Shown here: positions 61,401 to 64,000 of the stretch, in pieces
Numbering within the stretch: position 1 is the stretch's first letter
Layout: each line of letters starts with the position of its first letter
Source: Aptenodytes patagonicus
Lineage: Eukaryota; Chordata; Aves; Sphenisciformes; Spheniscidae
Length of the DNA: 64,000 bases
Assembly (NCBI RefSeq): GCF_965638725.1
Contig: NC_134962.1
Location: 2,859,501 to 2,923,500, forward strand
Reading direction: 5' to 3'
The notes under the pieces: generated by a model
Seen by the model: the letters and a program-made list of their open reading frames with translations, nothing else
What the model was told of the DNA's origin: nothing
Databases searched by the model: none
Translations under genes and position numbers: made by a program

Positions 61401-64000
61401 ACACATGGGAATATCACAGAGTCCAGTTCTTATAGTCAGACCTGGCTGCTCAAGGTGAGCAGTGGCAACCTCTGGTCACCAGCAGCTAGGTCCTGTCACT
61501 GCATCCAACATTACTCTTTTGAGGAGACAGGGCAGAGGCTAGTGCCCTTTCCTCCTCCCACCCAGGAAGATGATTTATCCTAATCCATTTGTACCCATAT
61601 ACATGTTAAGCATCCACAGCGTCTGGAAGCTTCACAGCTCATCCAGCTCTTACGTGAAGACTTTCCAATTGATCATTTTGAATGTGTCCCCTGCGAAATA
61701 CTGCTGTGCACGGTGGAAAGCTACCATCAGTCAGACGACTGGCAGCGGGTTTTACTTCTAATTTGTGATAGAGAAATATGATGTGACATGCCACCTTGGG
61801 AAGGCTGCTGTCTGCCCTGAAGGAGGGGAGCAGGCTGGCTGATTAGCTCGTAAGGCCATAAAGCACTGGGACAGGCACGTTTTGCCTTTTGGATGTGGCA
61901 TTGATAAGGTTGGAGTACTCTGACACCACTGCGTTTGATGAGACATCTGTAAAGGCACTGTGACCCAGATGAGGTTATTAAAATGGAGAGGAGGTGAATG
62001 TAAATGAACTGAGCGGAATAATGCACGCCACGTGTACCGTGGGGTGTAAGACCATATATAGCTTTCAGCAGCTGTGACAATTACAGGGTTTGGGCTGTGA
62101 AAAGACGTGTCCCCAGCTAATACTTTTAGCCTCTATTGCTCATCTTGATCTGTCAGAGCGAGGAGGCTGCGGTTATGAGAGATAACAAGCTGTGGTAAGA
62201 TACTGCTGCTTTGTTTCAAGCTTGCTAACTTTGCTTCTTGAGTTCTTCTGAAGTAAACCTGTGACTTCTTGAAGTAATTTGGATGTAATCAGCCAGGAAC
62301 AAGTGATAACAAGGTCCCATTGTTGCAGGTTAATCTCCTTTAGCAGTGCAGCTGGATCCATGCAACCCCCTCAGCACAACAAATTTGGATGGGAAGAGGT
62401 TCCCAATTCAAGCACTGGCTAAGAACAGGGACATTCAGTCTCTGGAGCATCATTTGAACCTGAGGATGATTCCCAGCTGGATTTCATTCCCTCCATGAAG
62501 TCAGGATGTGACCAGCGTGTGCATCAGGATCTTAAAGTGAAGGGGTATCCTCAGGAATTAAAGGAGGAAAAAAGAAACAACTAGGATCTCTTAAACATAC
62601 CTGTGACAGAGCATTTGGAGAGGACTGCAATAATGACTGCTTGACCTTTTCTTGGTCTTCTTGACCTTTTCTTGGTCTTCTCCTGATGGCAGTCTGATGG
62701 AGAGAGATGGAGCTGCCTGCGATTGCCTTGCTCTGTGTACACACATCAGGGATCAATATCCCTGCTGAGAATCCCTCAGACCCCATCCAAAACCCCTTAA
62801 TCAGGAGAAATCCTTCTTGCCATCCAGACTGGACTCTTGAAGCAACATCCTCTCCGTGAAAAGCTGAGGACGAGGTTATACTCCAGGAAGTAAAAAACCC
62901 AGGATACTGAGCAATTTTGGTTTTCTTTCTTCTTTGCTAATTTAAAGTTGTAGTTGGTTTCATGAGTTAAACTCTCAGGGTAGATGTGTGACCCTGCAGC
63001 ACTCATGCAGGAATTCAGATGGTCAGGACTTTGCACAATTTTTAGGAGATGCTGGCAGCTGCTGTGACCATGCGAAGCCAAGTGCCGCTGTATAGTGGCA
63101 CATGGGGGATCCCCGGTGGTAACTGCACATCGGTGATGGCACTGTGTTTTGGCAGCCTCTGCGCTGCCTCATCCAATGGTGCCTTGTTAATGCACCTGCT
63201 AATTAAATAAACCTAATTGGGATCTAAGTTCTACATGTTTTATTCACTAAGGTCCAAATTCAGCTAAGTTAATATTTCGTCTCACGGAAATAAAGGTTTT
63301 TCTGGAGTTCTGCAGGAGACTTTTTAATTAGCCTGCAAAGAGTAACCAAAAAACCAAACCTATTGTCAGGAGATTCAGACTCAGTGCACCTCCACTGGTG
63401 TCCATAATCAAAAGGGGTTGGAGACCACAGTACTGAAGCAAGTGTCCAACTTTCAACGTGTGAGTAGCCCCACTAAAACCAGCGAGGCTACTTGGATGCT
63501 TAAAGGCAGATCCCCTCTGTGTCCAGGCCTCCTGCTATACTAATGCAGATAAGAAATCATACGAATGAAGATTACAAGATCAGGCTCTGGAAGTTTTAAG
63601 TCCCTCTCTTTGAAATACAGGATACATTATCCCTGTGGTTTCACCCTTCTTAATAAACTAAGGAGAGTCAGCGTGTTTTCTCTCAGATGCATGTGGAGTC
63701 TCAGCCAACACATGGTTGCCTTTTACTTAGCTTATCAAGATAAAAGTGCAGGCGGAAAAAATCCTGTTTATGTCAAACTCAGTATTTCGGCAGCAATACC
63801 TTTTGCCTTATCGCACAATGTCTCCTTTGTAGTACAACTGAGTTGGAAAATAGCTGTGCTTATGGGAGGTTTTTAGAAGCAGGAGGCAGTACAAGAGATG
63901 GAGGAAACCTTAAGAAATGGCACAATGGCCAGGTACTGACCTGCACGGCTGCAACCCAGCCTTTCCCATGCTGTTCCCAGCAGTTTCCAGAGCACGTAAC
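55401..64000. other. Gene-free region upstream of ARFGAP1
   Basis: No recognised coding exon. It contains a 13-nt G run (55639-55651), TAAT-rich stretches at about 55880-56340, an AT-rich inverted-repeat tract at about 58330-58395 and a 20-bp tandem duplication at 62641-62680. In mammals NKAIN4 lies divergently upstream of ARFGAP1, but none of its membrane-protein exons is visible here. Confidence 0.55.
62641..62680. repeat. Perfect 2 x 20-bp tandem repeat
   Basis: The unit ttgaccttttcttggtcttc is present twice without mismatch, in otherwise unique sequence. Confidence 0.95.

Noticed and set aside
55401..64000. Search for NKAIN4 exons expected from mammalian synteny
   Set aside because: No frame matches the NKAIN N-terminus or membrane segments. 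If present, the gene lies beyond the right edge.

Overview
The window looks like a piece of a bird (or other sauropsid) nuclear chromosome. It carries two complete, intron-rich vertebrate genes with GT-AG introns, a CR1-type LINE tail of the avian/reptile kind, and no microbial features. Both genes lie on the minus strand. They were assembled exon by exon from splice sites and reading phase, and both join into uninterrupted reading frames.

Region by region: positions 1-1290 are the downstream flank of the first gene, with one weak orphan exon-like frame. Positions 1430-18773 hold a nine-exon gene for a 398-residue protein with two DEP domains and a C-terminal PDZ domain. It has the architecture and most motifs of the mTOR inhibitor DEPTOR, but I judge it diverged enough to be a paralog. 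Its last exon, poly(A) signal and strong-Kozak start are all visible. Positions 18.8-33.7 kb are intergenic: a GC-rich probable promoter, a CR1 fragment and long non-coding stretches. Positions 34172-51110 hold the twelve coding exons of ARFGAP1 (421 residues): an ArfGAP zinc finger, ALPS curvature-sensing helices and a Trp-rich tail. Its non-coding first exon and promoter probably lie in the CpG-rich block at about 54.88-55.4 kb. Positions 55.4-64 kb hold no gene that I can recognise.

The most interesting point is the neighbourhood. From memory, mammalian ARFGAP1 is followed by COL20A1, while DEPTOR sits beside COL14A1, the COL20A1 paralog. A DEPTOR-type gene directly downstream of ARFGAP1 in the same orientation is what an ancient whole-genome-duplicate (ohnolog) of DEPTOR would look like, retained here but absent from the mammalian locus as I recall it. 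The protein keeps the DEP-DEP-PDZ layout but lacks the canonical beta-TrCP degron, so it may be an mTOR regulator with altered turnover.

The two genes are not known to act together. ARFGAP1 drives Arf1-GTP hydrolysis on Golgi membranes, and DEPTOR-family proteins restrain mTOR kinase. Base composition shifts from moderately GC-rich on the left to AT-rich across the ARFGAP1 introns, then to a sharp CpG island at its promoter.
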